From positions 1 through 64,000 of the forward strand of contig JAEVYU010000036.1 in NCBI GenBank assembly GCA_023392595.1: 64,000 nucleotides of DNA. The letters are read 5' to 3'. Made by a program: the position numbers and the translations under genes. Positions 61,954-64,000 of the stretch are shown here, piece after piece. The notes under the pieces were generated by a model. The model was not told the DNA's origin. It saw only the letters and a list, made by a program, of their open reading frames with translations, and searched no databases. The stretch comes from Bacillota bacterium. GTDB taxonomy: Bacteria; Bacillota; UBA4882; UBA8346. Each line of letters begins with the position of its first letter. The first letter of the stretch is position 1.

Positions 61954-62933
61954 TGACATTCGTAAAGCCGGAGATGCTTTTTAAAAGAGCCTATCAAGAA
62001 GGCTACGCTTTAGGGGCATTTAACGTTTTCAATATGGAAAGTGCGCAAGCGGTTTTGGGAGCAGCTCAGATGGAAAAGTCAGGTGTCATTGTGCAGGTGT
62101 CGATGGGTGCCCGAAAATATGTGGGGGATATCAATGTTTTTTTAAGTATGATAAAAATGATGGCCGAACATCTTGAGGTTCCCGTATGCATTCATCATGA
62201 TCACTGCAGTGATTTTGATATATGTAAAAGCAGTATTGATGCGGGATTTGCTTCCGTCATGATCGACGGTTCCATGCTGCCCTTTAAGGAGAATATCCAA
62301 TTGGTTCGAAAGGTAGCCGATTATGCCCATAAAAAAGGAGCCTGGGTAGAGGCTGAATTAGGAAGTCTACCCGGGTTTGAAGATGACTTTTTTTCCGAAG
62401 AGAATCAGTATACTAACCCCGATGATGTCATTGAGTTCGTCCGGGAAAGCAATTGTGATTCTCTGGCGGTAGCGGTGGGTACTTCCCATGGCGGTGTCAA
62501 GGCGGATCGGGATCTGCAAATTGATATAGAGCGCTTGCAAGAGATCACCAATAATTTACCGGGGTATCCTTTGGTTTTACATGGAGGGGCTTCAATCACA
62601 CGGGGTTATATTGATATGATCAATCACTATGGCGGGAAAGTAGAGTACATGAAGAACGTGCCCGAACATTTGATTCGTGAAACGGTTCGCTTGGGAGTCT
62701 GCAAAGTCAATATGGATGTAGACAATTTTAACGCTTGTACGGCAGCGCTTCGACGCTATATGGCCGAAAACCCGGCGATTTATGATCCGCGAAAGTATAT
62801 GGCGGTGGGCAGGGAAGCATTTATGAATGAAGTACGGCATAAGATGCGTGAGGTGGTTTTGAGCTCGGGACGTTATAAAGCCTCGGGTGATATAGATTCG
62901 GAAAAAAACATAAGGACCATGGACCATGATTAG
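61953..62933 (+). CDS. Class II ketose-bisphosphate aldolase
   Basis: A 326-residue zinc-dependent aldolase of the fructose/tagatose/IolJ family. The zinc/catalytic motif is HHDHCSD instead of the usual HLDHG. EAELGSLPGFEDDF is the second motif, AVGTSHGGVK and VLHGGASITRG hold zinc ligands and phosphate site, and KVNMDVDNF is where the family reads IN-TD. The altered signatures suggest a substrate other than fructose-1,6-bisphosphate. ATG 61953 follows GGAGGG. It overlaps the kinase gene by 8 nt. Confidence 0.88.
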   Translation: MTFVKPEMLFKRAYQEGYALGAFNVFNMESAQAVLGAAQMEKSGVIVQVSMGARKYVGDINVFLSMIKMMAEHLEVPVCIHHDHCSDFDICKSSIDAGFASVMIDGSMLPFKENIQLVRKVADYAHKKGAWVEAELGSLPGFEDDFFSEENQYTNPDDVIEFVRESNCDSLAVAVGTSHGGVKADRDLQIDIERLQEITNNLPGYPLVLHGGASITRGYIDMINHYGGKVEYMKNVPEHLIRETVRLGVCKVNMDVDNFNACTAALRRYMAENPAIYDPRKYMAVGREAFMNEVRHKMREVVLSSGRYKASGDIDSEKNIRTMDHD

Positions 62934-63873
62934 GAGCATCTGTTTGAATCCGGTGATTGACAGAGTATATTTTATTAATCAATTTAAGGCCGGTCAATTA
63001 TATCGGGATAACCGCCCAGTGGTTTGTATCGGCGGCAAAGGTGTCAATGTCGCTAAAGTTTTAGCACGTTTAGGGGAAGCTTGTACAGTTTATGGATTCA
63101 TCGGTGGAAGCTCCGGTGAAAAGGTTAAGGCCGAAACCACTTCTTTAGGAATCCTTCAGAAGTTCATTACTATTGATGGCGATACCCGGACGACCATCAA
63201 TATTATCGATCGTGACCAAGGCGTTGAAACCGAGATACTCGAGGCGGGACCCACCGCTGATGAGGAGGCCGTTGGAAATTTAATCGGCCAATTAAATCGT
63301 GATATAGTGGCCGGGGATATTGTCATTTGTTCGGGGGCGATTATTCCCGGGATCCATCCGTCGATCTATCAGACCATCAGTAAAATTTGTGAGGAGAAGC
63401 AAGCATTTTGTTTTTTAGACACCGTAGGTGAAACGTTTCATCATTCCCTTCCAGGCCGTTATTATTTTGCAAAACCAAATTTGCGGGAATTTGTGGACTA
63501 CACCGGAATGGTTTTGGGTGAATTCGATGAGGATGCTGTTAAGAAACCAGCTGGAAAGCTGATTGATCTTGGTTTGGAAAATTTAATGATTTCAATGGGC
63601 AAGAATGGAGCGATCCTGATTAATCAAACAGGAATGCTGAAAGCCGTGCTTCCTGTGGTTAGCAATCAATCTTCGATTGGCTCGGGGGATGCAAGTGTAG
63701 CGGGATTTGCCGCCGGTATCAACCGGGGATGGGGGAGCGAAGAAGCGTTTTGCCTGTCCATGGCTTGCGGTATCTCCAATGCGATGCATCGGGAAGTTGG
63801 ATTGATTGATTTGCAAGAGGTCAACGAGTTAAAAAACCGGATTGAACTCATAAAGATGGGCGATGGAAAATAA
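62926..63873 (+). CDS. PfkB-family sugar-phosphate kinase (1-phosphofructokinase/LacC-like)
   Basis: A 315-residue kinase. It begins SICLNPVIDRVYFINQF, and CIGGKGVNVAKVLARLG is the substrate-binding GG motif. The ATP/anion-hole motif near the C-terminus is SIGSGDASVAGFAAGI, with the catalytic Asp. This subfamily phosphorylates fructose-1-phosphate, tagatose-6-phosphate or similar ketose phosphates. Coupling to the aldolase implies that kinase and aldolase act in sequence to give two triose-type products. It is the last complete gene in the window. Confidence 0.9.
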   Translation: MIRSICLNPVIDRVYFINQFKAGQLYRDNRPVVCIGGKGVNVAKVLARLGEACTVYGFIGGSSGEKVKAETTSLGILQKFITIDGDTRTTINIIDRDQGVETEILEAGPTADEEAVGNLIGQLNRDIVAGDIVICSGAIIPGIHPSIYQTISKICEEKQAFCFLDTVGETFHHSLPGRYYFAKPNLREFVDYTGMVLGEFDEDAVKKPAGKLIDLGLENLMISMGKNGAILINQTGMLKAVLPVVSNQSSIGSGDASVAGFAAGINRGWGSEEAFCLSMACGISNAMHREVGLIDLQEVNELKNRIELIKMGDGK

Positions 63874-64000
63874 TGCCCTTGGAGTGGCTTGCCAAAGTAT
63901 TGCACTACATGGATTTCTCATCGTAAATCCACCGCCCGTCATATGCGCCATGAGATGCATTTGATGGGCGCAAGGACATCTGGCAGAGGATTTGGACAAT
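63874..64000. other. Window end, nothing recognised
   Basis: No gene, terminator or repeat can be supported in the last 127 nt. Confidence 0.4.

Noticed and set aside
57117..63873. Assigning the kinase and aldolase as fruK and fba
   Set aside because: Altered zinc-site motif in the aldolase and the non-sugar type of importer argue against a plain fructose pathway; family-level calls are safer.

Overview
The window looks like a chromosomal segment of an anaerobic, probably spore-forming member of the Bacillota (Firmicutes). The evidence is the cggR-gap-pgk-tpi-gpmI-eno-secG order, the ylm/sepF/divIVA division cluster, WhiA, the spore-maturation pair SpmA/SpmB, DivIVA, strong AGGAGG ribosome-binding sites, frequent GTG/TTG starts and the oxygen-sensitive ribonucleotide reductase NrdD/NrdG. 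Genus is not assigned; a deep-branching clostridial or Limnochordia-like lineage is only a guess.

Layout. 1-7.7 kb: an SPFH/zinc-ribbon protein with a membrane partner, a ferredoxin-like protein, a LysR regulator and a first GAPDH, separated by long spacers rich in short perfect hairpins and a 21-bp tandem repeat. 7.7-14.2 kb: small accessory genes (Xre-type HTH, two small unknowns, a VOC protein), then two TetR-linked redox sets (aldo/keto reductase with ferredoxin domain, flavodoxin-fold reductase, EFR1-type flavodoxin/ferredoxin). 14.4-24.6 kb: nrdR-nrdD-nrdG, then pgeF, an HlyD-like protein, PIN-PhoH ATPase, the PLP-binding YggS protein, sepF, proC, the S4-domain protein YlmH and divIVA, mostly tightly spaced. 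24.6-38.9 kb: spmAB on the minus strand, whiA, then the glycolytic operon from cggR to secG ending at a clear terminator, followed by a chemotaxis receptor, a thioesterase, ackA, smpB and the tmRNA gene ssrA.

39.3-46.2 kb is an accessory stretch. It holds a serine-recombinase remnant abutting the 3' end of ssrA, an AT-rich block with a DUF7336-like gene, a DUF1871-like ORF without a normal start and an AbiU2/HEPN-like gene, a degenerate 21-nt repeat tract, a GAF-LuxR regulator split by an A8 frameshift, an FMN glutamate-synthase-like gene and a decayed chemotaxis receptor.

46.3-56.8 kb is a glucuronoxylan-oligosaccharide utilisation cluster: AraC regulator, Gfo/Idh/MocA oxidoreductase, GH67 alpha-glucuronidase, a sugar ABC importer without its ATPase, a SASA-type acetylesterase and an SDR epimerase. 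The enzymes carry no evident export signal, so the oligosaccharides are probably imported still decorated and trimmed inside the cell. 57.1-63.9 kb is a second catabolic unit: a LacI regulator with near-identical 18-bp operators before itself and before a sulfonate/nitrate/taurine-type ABC importer, followed by an alpha/beta hydrolase, a class II ketose-bisphosphate aldolase and a PfkB sugar-phosphate kinase. That combination is the best candidate here for a poorly described pathway. The other unusual signals are the array of near-palindromes with tiny loops at 6.8-7.15 kb and the heptapeptide-like 21-nt repeat tract at 41.4-41.9 kb.
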